The translations under genes and the position numbers were made by a program. Positions 8,057 to 15,346 of a DNA stretch of 31,829 nucleotides are shown here, in pieces. Source of the DNA: an uncultured Flavobacteriaceae bacterium (lineage in GTDB: Bacteria > Bacteroidota > Bacteroidia > Flavobacteriales > Flavobacteriaceae); NCBI GenBank assembly GCA_913044085.1, contig CAJWNW010000004.1, positions 1 to 31,829 of the forward strand. Reading direction: 5' to 3'. Positions within the stretch are counted from its first letter, which is position 1; each line of letters opens with the position of its first letter. The notes beneath the pieces were generated by a model. The model saw only the letters and a program-made list of their open reading frames with translations. It was not told the origin of the DNA and searched no databases.

Positions 8057-8088
8057 AAAACTTTAAAGCAAAAATTAAGATAAAAATT

Positions 8089-8949
8089 ATGAAGAAAAAA
8101 TTCAAGCTTACGATGGCCACCGCTTTAATTCTAGTTTGCAATCTGGTTCAAGCACAAGACTTTCAAGGCAAAGCTTATTATTTTTCAAAAACAACTCCTG
8201 ACATGAGTGGTTGGGGTAATGGAAAAATTACTGAAGTACAGAAAAAACAAATGGCTGATCGTATGCGAGGTATGTTTGAAAAGTCTTTTATTTTAAATTT
8301 TGACAAACAAGCTTCAATTTTCAAAGAAGAAGAAGTATTAGAAGCCCCTGGGCAAAATGGCTTTGGAGGTTGGTGGAGCAGTTTTTCTTCAGGGCCACAG
8401 TATAAAAATATAAAAACTCAACAATTCATTCAAGACCAAGAGTTCTTTGGCAGAAAGTTTTTGATTACCGATTCACTTCAGAAATTTGAATGGAAAATGG
8501 GAATTGAAACCAAGCAAATTGGACAGTATTTATGTCTAAAAGCGACCACCATAAAAGAGGTGGACGAATTTGATTGGAGAAGCATGCGCGGGAAAAATCG
8601 CGGGAAAAAAGACCAAGAAAAGTCCAAAACAGATGCTACTGAAACCAAATCCGTAACTGAAGACATCGAAGTGCCGAAAACCATTGCCGTTACTGCTTGG
8701 TATACCCCGCAAATTCCTATCAACCAAGGGCCAGGGGAATTCTGGGGCTTACCTGGGCTCATTCTTGAAATTAATGCGGATCAAACCACTATTTTATGTT
8801 CAAAAATTGTCATGAATCCCGAACAAAAAATTATAATTTCGGCACCAGAAAAAGGACGTGTTATTTCTAGAAAAGATTACAACGCTACGGTCAAACAAAA
8901 AATGGAAGAAATGCGAGATATGTACCGAGGACGCGGCGGAAGAAAATAA
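8089..8949 (+). CDS. GLPGLI family secreted protein
   Basis: 286 residues with a Sec signal peptide (MKKKFKLTMATALILVCNLVQAQ). The family hallmark is plain in GPGEFWGLPGLILEINAD, about two thirds along, preceded by VTAWYTPQIPINQGP. GLPGLI proteins are Bacteroidota-specific and of unknown biochemical role. They very often sit beside TonB-dependent-receptor-like barrels, as here, where the next gene starts 31 bases downstream. The region about 165-195 is a low-complexity charged insert rich in Lys, Arg and Glu, and the C-terminus ends in a basic RGRGGRK tail. The protein is probably periplasmic or outer-membrane associated. The family call is firm; function is unknown. Confidence 0.93.
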   Translation: MKKKFKLTMATALILVCNLVQAQDFQGKAYYFSKTTPDMSGWGNGKITEVQKKQMADRMRGMFEKSFILNFDKQASIFKEEEVLEAPGQNGFGGWWSSFSSGPQYKNIKTQQFIQDQEFFGRKFLITDSLQKFEWKMGIETKQIGQYLCLKATTIKEVDEFDWRSMRGKNRGKKDQEKSKTDATETKSVTEDIEVPKTIAVTAWYTPQIPINQGPGEFWGLPGLILEINADQTTILCSKIVMNPEQKIIISAPEKGRVISRKDYNATVKQKMEEMRDMYRGRGGRK

Positions 8950-8980
8950 CCATAACTTTTACAATTAAATTCATTATATA

Positions 8981-11704
8981 ATGAAATATTATTTTAGTAC
9001 TATTTTATTACTCGTTTTTGGGGTGTGTTTTTCACAGGTCAAATTGCAGGGCTATGTCAAGGATTCTCTAGGCAATGGTTTAGAATTGGCCAATGTGATT
9101 GCCATTAATAAAGCGACTAGTGCTTTGGATTCTTATGGCATCACCAACGAGGAGGGTCGCTTTCGGTTGAATCTAAAAAAGAATTCTCAATACACCATTC
9201 AAGTGAGTTATATCGGTATGAAATCTTTGAGTCAGACCTTAGAAACGGTCTCTGATGATGTTACTCAAAATTTTGTTATGCAAGAAGATAATGCCTTGGA
9301 TGAGGTGGAATTGACTTACGAAATGCCAGTCACCGTTAGTGGCGATACGCTCACCTATAATGCAGATTCATTTAACAAAGGAACAGAACGCAAATTAGAA
9401 GATGTTTTAGAGAATTTACCTGGAGTTGAAATCAACGACGATGGCCAAGTTGAGGTGGAAGGAAAAGTAGTTGCCAAAGTCATGGTTGAAGGCAAAGATT
9501 TTTTTGATGGAGACAGTAAATTAGCCACTAAAAACATCCCTTCCAACGCGGTAGATAAGGTCCAAGTTTTGAAAAATTATGCTGAGGTAGGCCAGCTCAG
9601 TGGTGTCAGAAACAATCAAGATAATATTGCTATTAATATCAAACTAAAAGAAGGGAAAAAGAATTTTTGGTTTGGAAATGTATTGGCTGGGGCTGGGGAG
9701 CCAGAGGTACATCCAAGTGTTGAATCATTATACCTGATTCAACCCAAACTTTTTTACTACAGTCCTGAGTACAGCATTAATTTTATTGGCGATTTAAACA
9801 ACATAGGCGAAGTTGCTTTTACAAGGCGGGATTATTATAATTTTACGGGTGGCTTTAAGAGACCTAGTCTAAGTAGCGGAACGAATTTGAATTTAGGGAG
9901 CAATGATATTGGTGCTTTGACGCTTCAGAACAACCGCGCTAAGGACATCAACACAAAATTTGGGGCTGCTAATTTCAGTTGGTCACCAAAAAGCGAACTT
10001 GATCTCGGGGGCTTTGCTATTCTCTCCAACAGCCGAAATGAATTGCAGCAAAACCGCTTTATTCAATACACGGATGCTGGTATTGGAATCCCAAATGAGG
10101 AAACGGAAAGCAACACCTTTCAAGAAAATAATTTAGGGATGCTTAAACTCTCTACAAAATACCAACCCGATGCAAACAATCAAATGGACTACGAGGTTTT
10201 CGCACAGATGTCAAAAACCGAACAAGATCAAAGATTTTTCTCTTCAATTAACAGCTCGATTGATCAGTTAGAAGAAACCACACCGTTTAACGTAAGTCAA
10301 AATCTAAATTATTATTACACCCTCGACGAGAATAACATCTTTGCATTGGAGGCACAGCATGTTATCAAAGACGAAGACCCTTTTTACAATGCTATTTTAG
10401 AAGATAAGTTCAATTACGACAGTACGGCGGCCAATTTGGGATTAGACGAAACGCAAAGCAATTATAATTTAGCGCAAGAAAAGCGCGTACAATCTAATCA
10501 ATTAGATGCCAAACTTGATTATTGGCGAATTCTCAATAAAAAGAGTAATTTAAATTTTACTTTAGGAACGATTTTGAGTCATCAAAAATTTGACTCTAAT
10601 ATTTTTCAATTCTTGGATGATGGTTCCCGTTTGGACACCTCGCCGAGTGCGAACGATGCTTTAGATGTAAACGCAATTGACTACAAATTTGCCGATTTAT
10701 ATTTAGGACTTCATTACCGATTGAAAACTGGGATTTTTACTATCACACCAGGTGTTTCAGCTCATGCCTATAATGTAACTAATAGGCAGTTTGGACAAAA
10801 AGTGACGGATAACTTTTTTAGGTTTCTTCCGGACTTAAACGTGCGCATAGAGCTTAAAAAAAGTGAGACATTAACTTTGAACTACCGAATGCAAAACCAG
10901 TTTACAGACGTATCTAATTTTGCGAGTGGTTTGGTGCTAAACAATTATAATTCTTTGTTTTCTGGTAACCCCTACTTAGAAAATGCATTGTCACACAATC
11001 TTAGTTTGTTTTATTACAGCTTTAATATGTTTAATTACACCAATGTCTTCGCCAGTCTTAATTACAACAAAAGCATAGACAACATCCGTACGCAATCTGT
11101 GTTTACACCCGGCAGTGTCATTCGGGTCTCTACCCCATTTAATTCTCCTTTTGCAGATGAAAGTGTTACGGCCAATGGCCGCTTTCAGCGCACTTTTGGA
11201 AAAATTAGAGGCACGCTCCGCGCCAATTTTAATTATTCTAAATTCAATCAATTTATTCAAGGCCGCCGTTCGGAAAACGAAACGTTTTCTCAGACTTACC
11301 GCGCGCAGCTACGCACCAATTTTAGAACGGCGCCTAATCTAGATTTAAGCTACCGTTACACCATTCAGGACAACAATTTGGGACAAAATACCACCAAATT
11401 CTTCACCAAAAGCCCAACGGTTGAACTCGATGCTTTGTTTTTGAAAGCATTTACTTTTAAAACGGATTATTCCTTTAATGATTTCAGCGATGAGACCGGC
11501 ACCATTAATACATTTGAGTTTTGGAATGCCTCTTTATCATATCGTAAAGACGAAGATGCTAAATTTGAATATGAAATCAAGGCGACCAACTTGCTGGATA
11601 CGCGTTCGCAGAACCAGAGTAGTGCAGGTAATATATCGGTCAGTGCAACAGAGTATTTTATTCAACCGCGGTTCATCACATTTCGAATACGATATGTGCT
11701 TTAA
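8981..11704 (+). CDS. TonB-dependent-receptor-like outer membrane beta-barrel protein with carboxypeptidase-like regulatory domain
   Basis: 907 residues. A signal peptide (MKYYFSTILLLVFGVCFSQ) is followed by a carboxypeptidase-D-regulatory-like domain (about 20-105, with KLQGYVKDSLGNGLELANV and SYIGMKSLSQTLE). A plug-like region follows (about 115-225, with LTYNADSFNKGTERKLEDVL, LENLPGVEINDDGQVEVEG and VQVLKNYAEVGQL). The rest (about 230-907) is Asn-, Tyr- and Phe-rich amphipathic strand sequence ending in FITFRIRYVL, a proper C-terminal barrel strand. No TonB box is obvious. This type, paired with GLPGLI proteins, is common in flavobacteria and its substrate is unknown. It stops 19 bases before the convergent metK stop, with no terminator hairpin between them. 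Confidence 0.9.
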   Translation: MKYYFSTILLLVFGVCFSQVKLQGYVKDSLGNGLELANVIAINKATSALDSYGITNEEGRFRLNLKKNSQYTIQVSYIGMKSLSQTLETVSDDVTQNFVMQEDNALDEVELTYEMPVTVSGDTLTYNADSFNKGTERKLEDVLENLPGVEINDDGQVEVEGKVVAKVMVEGKDFFDGDSKLATKNIPSNAVDKVQVLKNYAEVGQLSGVRNNQDNIAINIKLKEGKKNFWFGNVLAGAGEPEVHPSVESLYLIQPKLFYYSPEYSINFIGDLNNIGEVAFTRRDYYNFTGGFKRPSLSSGTNLNLGSNDIGALTLQNNRAKDINTKFGAANFSWSPKSELDLGGFAILSNSRNELQQNRFIQYTDAGIGIPNEETESNTFQENNLGMLKLSTKYQPDANNQMDYEVFAQMSKTEQDQRFFSSINSSIDQLEETTPFNVSQNLNYYYTLDENNIFALEAQHVIKDEDPFYNAILEDKFNYDSTAANLGLDETQSNYNLAQEKRVQSNQLDAKLDYWRILNKKSNLNFTLGTILSHQKFDSNIFQFLDDGSRLDTSPSANDALDVNAIDYKFADLYLGLHYRLKTGIFTITPGVSAHAYNVTNRQFGQKVTDNFFRFLPDLNVRIELKKSETLTLNYRMQNQFTDVSNFASGLVLNNYNSLFSGNPYLENALSHNLSLFYYSFNMFNYTNVFASLNYNKSIDNIRTQSVFTPGSVIRVSTPFNSPFADESVTANGRFQRTFGKIRGTLRANFNYSKFNQFIQGRRSENETFSQTYRAQLRTNFRTAPNLDLSYRYTIQDNNLGQNTTKFFTKSPTVELDALFLKAFTFKTDYSFNDFSDETGTINTFEFWNASLSYRKDEDAKFEYEIKATNLLDTRSQNQSSAGNISVSATEYFIQPRFITFRIRYVL

Positions 11705-11723
11705 TCTAAACTATTGGCGTCGC

Positions 11724-12980
11724 TTATAAATTAAATGCGGTTTTAATCGCGGGAACGAGGTCTAGTTTTTCCCACGTAAAAAGTTCCACACTCATCAGCT
11801 TACTTTCACCATTGGGTTGTTCAAACTTTTTTTCAACTGTGCGGTTGGTTCGCCCCATATGACCATAAGCTGCGGTTTCTAAGTATATGGGAGCTCGCAG
11901 TTTGAGCCGCTTTTCAACGGCGGCTGGTCTCAAGTCAATGAGTTCAGTAATTTTTTGCGCAATCTCTCCATCAATTAAACTGACATGGGCTGTACCATAT
12001 GTATTTACATACACCCCCATAGGCTCAGCCACCCCAATGGCATAACTTACCTGGACTAGGATTTCATCACAGAGACCAGCAGCAACCATGTTCTTAGCAA
12101 TGTAGCGCATCGCATAGGCAGCTGAACGGTCTACTTTGCTAGGGTCTTTTCCTGAAAAAGCACCCCCGCCGTGAGCCCCTTTTCCTCCGTAAGTATCTAC
12201 AATAATTTTCCTTCCAGTAAGTCCAGTGTCTCCGTGAGGGCCTCCAATTACGAACTTCCCAGTGGGGTTGATGTGGTAGTTGATGTTATCATTGAAAAGC
12301 ACTTGAATGCTTTGCGGTAGTTTTGCAACAACACGTGGTATTAAAATCGTTTTTAGATCTTTTTCAATGGTGTTTAACATGGCTTTTTCATCCGCTAAAA
12401 ATGGATCGTGTTGGGTAGAAATAACTACAGAATCGATGCGAAGCGGGACGTTGTCATCACTGTATTCAATCGTGACTTGACTTTTTGAGTCTGGGCGCAG
12501 GTAGCGAATGGCTTTATCTTCACGGCGCAAGGCTGCAAGTTCTTTTAATATGCGGTGGGAAAGTTCAAGTGCCAATGGCATGTAATTTTCAGTTTCGTTG
12601 GTTGCATAACCAAACATAATACCTTGGTCCCCTGCTCCTTGTGCCTCAGGTGTGGCTTTATCGACCCCCCGGTTGATGTCTTCGGATTGTTCGTGAATTG
12701 TTGATAGAACCCCACAAGAATTTCCATCAAACATATATTCTCCTTTAGTATAACCAATTTTATTAATGGTGTTTCGTGCAATTTTCTGCACATCCAAATA
12801 GGTTTTAGATTTGACTTCTCCTGCTAAAATTACCTGCCCTGTAGTTACCAAAGCTTCACAAGCCACCTTAGATTTTGGGTCAAAGGCGAGAAAATGATCT
12901 ATAATTGCATCGCTAATTTGGTCTGCCACTTTATCTGGGTGTCCTTCTGAGACACTCTCGGATGTAAATAAATAACTCAT
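11724..12980 (-). CDS. metK: S-adenosylmethionine synthase
   Basis: 418 residues. It makes S-adenosylmethionine from methionine and ATP. Signature segments are TSESVSEGHPDKVADQISDA at the N-terminus, GAGDQGIMFGYA, the phosphate-binding loop GGGAFSGKDPSKVDRSAAY, and FVIGGPHGDTGLTGRKIIVD. The C-terminal part is slightly longer than the E. coli enzyme, as is usual in Bacteroidota. The gene is alone on the minus strand between two plus-strand units. Its leader contains a SAM-II-type riboswitch, so expression should fall when SAM is abundant. Confidence 0.98.
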   Translation of the reverse strand: MSYLFTSESVSEGHPDKVADQISDAIIDHFLAFDPKSKVACEALVTTGQVILAGEVKSKTYLDVQKIARNTINKIGYTKGEYMFDGNSCGVLSTIHEQSEDINRGVDKATPEAQGAGDQGIMFGYATNETENYMPLALELSHRILKELAALRREDKAIRYLRPDSKSQVTIEYSDDNVPLRIDSVVISTQHDPFLADEKAMLNTIEKDLKTILIPRVVAKLPQSIQVLFNDNINYHINPTGKFVIGGPHGDTGLTGRKIIVDTYGGKGAHGGGAFSGKDPSKVDRSAAYAMRYIAKNMVAAGLCDEILVQVSYAIGVAEPMGVYVNTYGTAHVSLIDGEIAQKITELIDLRPAAVEKRLKLRAPIYLETAAYGHMGRTNRTVEKKFEQPNGESKLMSVELFTWEKLDLVPAIKTAFNL

Positions 12981-13033
12981 AAAATAATTTTATGAAAACA
13001 AAAAGAAGATTGCAAGGCTAGTGAAGTAGTTTA

Positions 13034-13088
13034 TACTGCTTTAGCTTTTTTTAGTGAGGTTGCAATCAGATCAAATTTGTCCTCGGTA
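13034..13088 (-). ncRNA. SAM-II-type riboswitch in the metK leader
   Basis: Read on the minus strand, the leader has GAGG (13081-13084) pairing with CCUC (13056-13059) as a short P1. The intervening loop ends in the conserved AUUGCA (13061-13066). Downstream is a stretch ending in GCUAAA (13040-13045), followed by CAG (13036-13038), which can pair with CUG in the loop (13067-13069) to give the H-type pseudoknot. The order P1 / AUUGCA / P1' / UAAA / GCUAAA matches the SAM-II (SAM_alpha) pattern as I remember it. The gene is metK, a classic target. The P1 helix is only 4 bp, so a variant subclass is possible. Confidence 0.76.
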
Positions 13089-13094
13089 TTTTTG

Positions 13095-13102
13095 CAAATT
13101 TA
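13095..13102 (-). promoter_or_regulatory. Putative -7 box of the metK promoter
   Basis: On the minus strand this reads TAAATTTG, an exact TAnnTTTG match. It places the transcription start a few bases before riboswitch helix P1, as expected if the aptamer forms the 5' end of the transcript. Confidence 0.55.
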
Positions 13103-13192
13103 ACAAATAAAGCACTATTAAAAAAGTTTTACTGCAAAACGAACCAACTAAAATTTAAAAAAATAGAGTACTTTTACCCCCTATTTTTAAAA

Positions 13193-14284
13193 ATGTTTCG
13201 ACTTTTAATTTGGTTTTTTTGCGCTCCTTTCTTTTTTAGTTTCTCTCAAGAAAACAAAGGTAATAGTTATGTAGATGTTAATTATTTCAAGGGCTATGTA
13301 CCGCTTCATAATCCAGATATACTACATTTAATTAAAGGGCGCCCAGAAGGGACTCTAATTGCCTGGAATCAACGTACGGATGGTCAAAAAGAATGGCATA
13401 GACATTATAACTATCCAGATTATGGCGCATCCTTTATGTTTCTAGATTTTCAAAACCCTGTTCTTGGAAAGGCCTATGGATTTTATGGCCATTTTAATTT
13501 TTACTTTTTAAAGCGTCGTATGATGCTACGTGTTGGACAAGGTGTTGTAATCTCCTCAAACCCCTATGATAAAAATTCAAACCCAAAAAACATTGCTTTT
13601 GGATCTAAGTTGCTAGCTAGCCCTTATCTGATGCTAAATTATAAGAAGTCGAATCTGATAGGGCCTTTAGGTATTCAATCTGGATTGCTTTTATTTCATG
13701 CTTCCAATGGGAATATTAAAGCCCCTAATACAAGTGTAAACACTGTAGCATTTAATATTGGTTTAAATTACGACTTAGGCAGCAAAGAAATAATTCCTGA
13801 ATATTTGCCGGAGGAAGTATTTATTTCAGAGGGTTTGAAAATAAATTTAGTATTTCGATCTGGACTTAATCAGATTAGTGTTGTGGGTGGTTCGCAGTTT
13901 CCTTTTTATACATTTTCAGTGTATGCAGACAAGCGGTTCAATTTTTTTAGTGCCTTTCAATTTGGATTTGAAGCTTCTTTTTCACAGGCATTAAAAGAAG
14001 AGATTAACTATCGAAGCGTTGCATTTCCAGAAACACCCTCAGATTCAAATGCGGATTACAGACGTATTGGAACTTTCTTAGGTTATGAGTTGTTCATAAA
14101 TAATTTCTCAGCTTTTGCTCAGCTTGGTTACTATATTTTTTATCCCTACGATTTTGAAGGCCGCTTGTACAACAGAATCGGCTTAAAATATTATTTTGGG
14201 GGTCAATGGTATGGCGCGTTTTCTGTTAAATCTCATAGTGCCACAGCTGAAGCAATTGAGTTTGGAATTGGAATACGTTTTTAA
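13193..14284 (+). CDS. Acyloxyacyl hydrolase / PagL-like lipid A 3-O-deacylase family outer membrane protein
   Basis: 363 residues with a hydrophobic signal peptide ending near FSFSQ. The stretch FHASNGNIKAPNTSVNT, with H169, S171 and N172, matches the catalytic His-x-Ser-Asn block of PagL-type enzymes, which remove the 3-O acyl chain from lipid A in the outer membrane. Many strands have alternating hydrophobic and aromatic residues, and the protein ends IEFGIGIRF, a terminal barrel strand. It is about twice the length of Pseudomonas PagL; longer versions annotated as acyloxyacyl hydrolase are common in Bacteroidota. The stop codon overlaps a possible ATG of the next gene (TAATG), so the two are probably translationally coupled. 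The actual lipid substrate is inference. Confidence 0.8.
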   Translation: MFRLLIWFFCAPFFFSFSQENKGNSYVDVNYFKGYVPLHNPDILHLIKGRPEGTLIAWNQRTDGQKEWHRHYNYPDYGASFMFLDFQNPVLGKAYGFYGHFNFYFLKRRMMLRVGQGVVISSNPYDKNSNPKNIAFGSKLLASPYLMLNYKKSNLIGPLGIQSGLLLFHASNGNIKAPNTSVNTVAFNIGLNYDLGSKEIIPEYLPEEVFISEGLKINLVFRSGLNQISVVGGSQFPFYTFSVYADKRFNFFSAFQFGFEASFSQALKEEINYRSVAFPETPSDSNADYRRIGTFLGYELFINNFSAFAQLGYYIFYPYDFEGRLYNRIGLKYYFGGQWYGAFSVKSHSATAEAIEFGIGIRF

Positions 14285-14328
14285 TGTTTAAAGTTTTCAG
14301 AGTTATCAAAATGAATAACAATAGGCCT

Positions 14329-15075
14329 ATGAAATATTTAATTTATACACTTTTCTCTCTCATAATTTTTTCTTGTGATCAAGAAGATGCTTGGGACTGC
14401 ATACAAGCCTCAGGTGCCACGGTTTTTCAAGAATTAACGGTAGCATCCTTTGAAAGAATTCTGGTCAATAGAGACATCGAATTGATTGTAAAACAAGGCA
14501 TGGATTATAAGGTTGAAATTCAAACGGGTGCCAACCTTGTCAATGATATTGAGGTCGTTGTTTTAGATTCTCAACTTCAATTAACCGATCACAATACTTG
14601 CAACTTGGTTCGGGACTATGGACTTACCAAAATGATTGTTACAACCCCTTTCTTGAGTGAAATAAGAAGCAGTACACAATATTTAACATCATCCGATGGG
14701 GTTTTAACTTTTGAAAACTTAAAACTTATTTCTGAAAATTTCAATTCCGATTATATAAGCTCCGGGGATTTTAACATGACTGTAAATTCACAAACGCTTT
14801 CTGTTCTAGCAAACAGTTTGTCCGTTTTTGAAATCTCTGGATTTACGGATTCATTATCTGTAGGGTTTTATGGCGGCGTCTGTGAATTTAAAGGGGCGAA
14901 TTTAATAGCACAACATGTTCAAATATTTCATAGAAGCAGTCACGATATGATTGTAAATCCACAACAATCTTTAGAAGGCGAAATTCGAAGCGTAGGAGAT
15001 GTCATCAGTATTCAGACCCCAGCCGTTGTTGATGTTGAGCAGTATTATACAGGCCAGTTGTTGTTTTTAGATTGA
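14329..15075 (+). CDS. DUF2807-like (putative auto-transporter adhesin head, GIN domain) lipoprotein
   Basis: The chosen start, MKYLIYTLFSLIIFSC, gives a compact lipoprotein signal with lipobox IFSC. In-frame ATGs at 14284 (overlapping the previous stop) and 14311 are alternatives that would only lengthen the signal's n-region. The mature protein (about 233 residues) is a run of short beta strands: ASFERILVNRDIELIVKQG, YKVEIQTGANLVNDIEVVV, TPFLSEIRSSTQYLTSSDG, LISENFNSDYISSGDFNM. This pattern of repeated Ser, Gly and Asp turns fits the DUF2807 right-handed beta-helix. Function is unknown; such proteins are attached to the outer membrane or periplasm. It probably shares a transcript with the PagL-like gene. 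Confidence 0.75.
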   Translation: MKYLIYTLFSLIIFSCDQEDAWDCIQASGATVFQELTVASFERILVNRDIELIVKQGMDYKVEIQTGANLVNDIEVVVLDSQLQLTDHNTCNLVRDYGLTKMIVTTPFLSEIRSSTQYLTSSDGVLTFENLKLISENFNSDYISSGDFNMTVNSQTLSVLANSLSVFEISGFTDSLSVGFYGGVCEFKGANLIAQHVQIFHRSSHDMIVNPQQSLEGEIRSVGDVISIQTPAVVDVEQYYTGQLLFLD

Positions 15076-15185
15076 TAAAAATTATAATGATCAATACTTT
15101 TAGCTTTTATTTTATCGTATTATAATAAATCCCTGAAGCAACGAATAAAAAAAGAAATTAAATTTTAATTTGACAAAAAAATATT

Positions 15186-15193
15186 TACTTTAG
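15186..15193 (+). promoter_or_regulatory. Possible -7 box of the aromatic operon promoter
   Basis: TACTTTAG differs at one base from TAnnTTTG and lies 20 bases before the leader-peptide ATG at 15214. A TTGACA at 15170-15175 is only 13 bases upstream, too close for the usual 17-23 spacing. The promoter must lie near here, because the leader ORF and attenuator follow at once. Confidence 0.38.
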
Positions 15194-15213
15194 CAGCGCA
15201 TTTAACAAAAAGC

Positions 15214-15282
15214 ATGAATAAATTAAATTATACATTTTATAACTGGTATTACTTCTTTTTTAACAAAAGAATCGGGGCCTAG
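15214..15282 (+). CDS. Aromatic leader peptide of the pheA operon attenuator
   Basis: A 22-codon ORF from ATG (15214) to TAG (15280-15282). Nine of the 22 residues are aromatic: four Tyr (positions 6, 9, 12, 13), four Phe (8, 14, 15, 16) and one Trp (11). The core WYYFFF is a run of six consecutive aromatic codons (15244-15261). The genes downstream make phenylalanine and tyrosine and run the first step of the aromatic pathway. The peptide therefore has the hallmark of a ribosome-sensed attenuator. It is too short and odd to be a functional protein, and this codon run is very unlikely by chance at this position. Translation itself is inferred. Confidence 0.86.
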   Translation: MNKLNYTFYNWYYFFFNKRIGA

Positions 15283-15324
15283 CACGTGTAATTTAAAAAT
15301 GTAAATTTCAACTGGAGTCTCGAT
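15271..15324 (+). promoter_or_regulatory. Predicted antiterminator pairing of the aromatic attenuator
   Basis: AUCGGGGC (15271-15278), formed by the last three sense codons of the leader peptide, can pair with GUCUCGAU (15317-15324). That is eight continuous pairs, two of them G-U, and it removes most of the 5' arm of the terminator stem. A ribosome stalled on WYYFF leaves 15271-15278 free, so the antiterminator forms. A ribosome at the stop codon covers it, so the terminator forms. A small AATTT/AAATT hairpin (15290-15294 with 15303-15307) may sit in the intervening loop. The pairing is seen; the mechanism is inferred. Confidence 0.68.
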
Positions 15325-15346
15325 GTAAACATCGAGATTTTTTTTT
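15318..15346 (+). terminator. Attenuator terminator directly before pheA
   Basis: TCTCGATG (15318-15325) and CATCGAGA (15330-15337) form a perfect 8-bp stem with a TAAA loop, followed by nine T residues (15338-15346). The T-run ends at the base before the pheA ATG (15347). This is a full intrinsic terminator inside the leader, so it must be conditional for the operon to be expressed. In a read-through transcript the same hairpin would also occupy the pheA initiation region. Confidence 0.92.

Noticed and set aside
10991..11729. Extra open frames on both strands in the 3' part of the barrel-receptor gene
   Set aside because: They overlap a clear beta-barrel coding frame, with no domain and no start context.
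15170..15175. TTGACA as a sigma-70-like -35 box for the aromatic operon
   Set aside because: Bacteroidota promoters use a different consensus, and the spacing to the -7-like box is only 13 bases.
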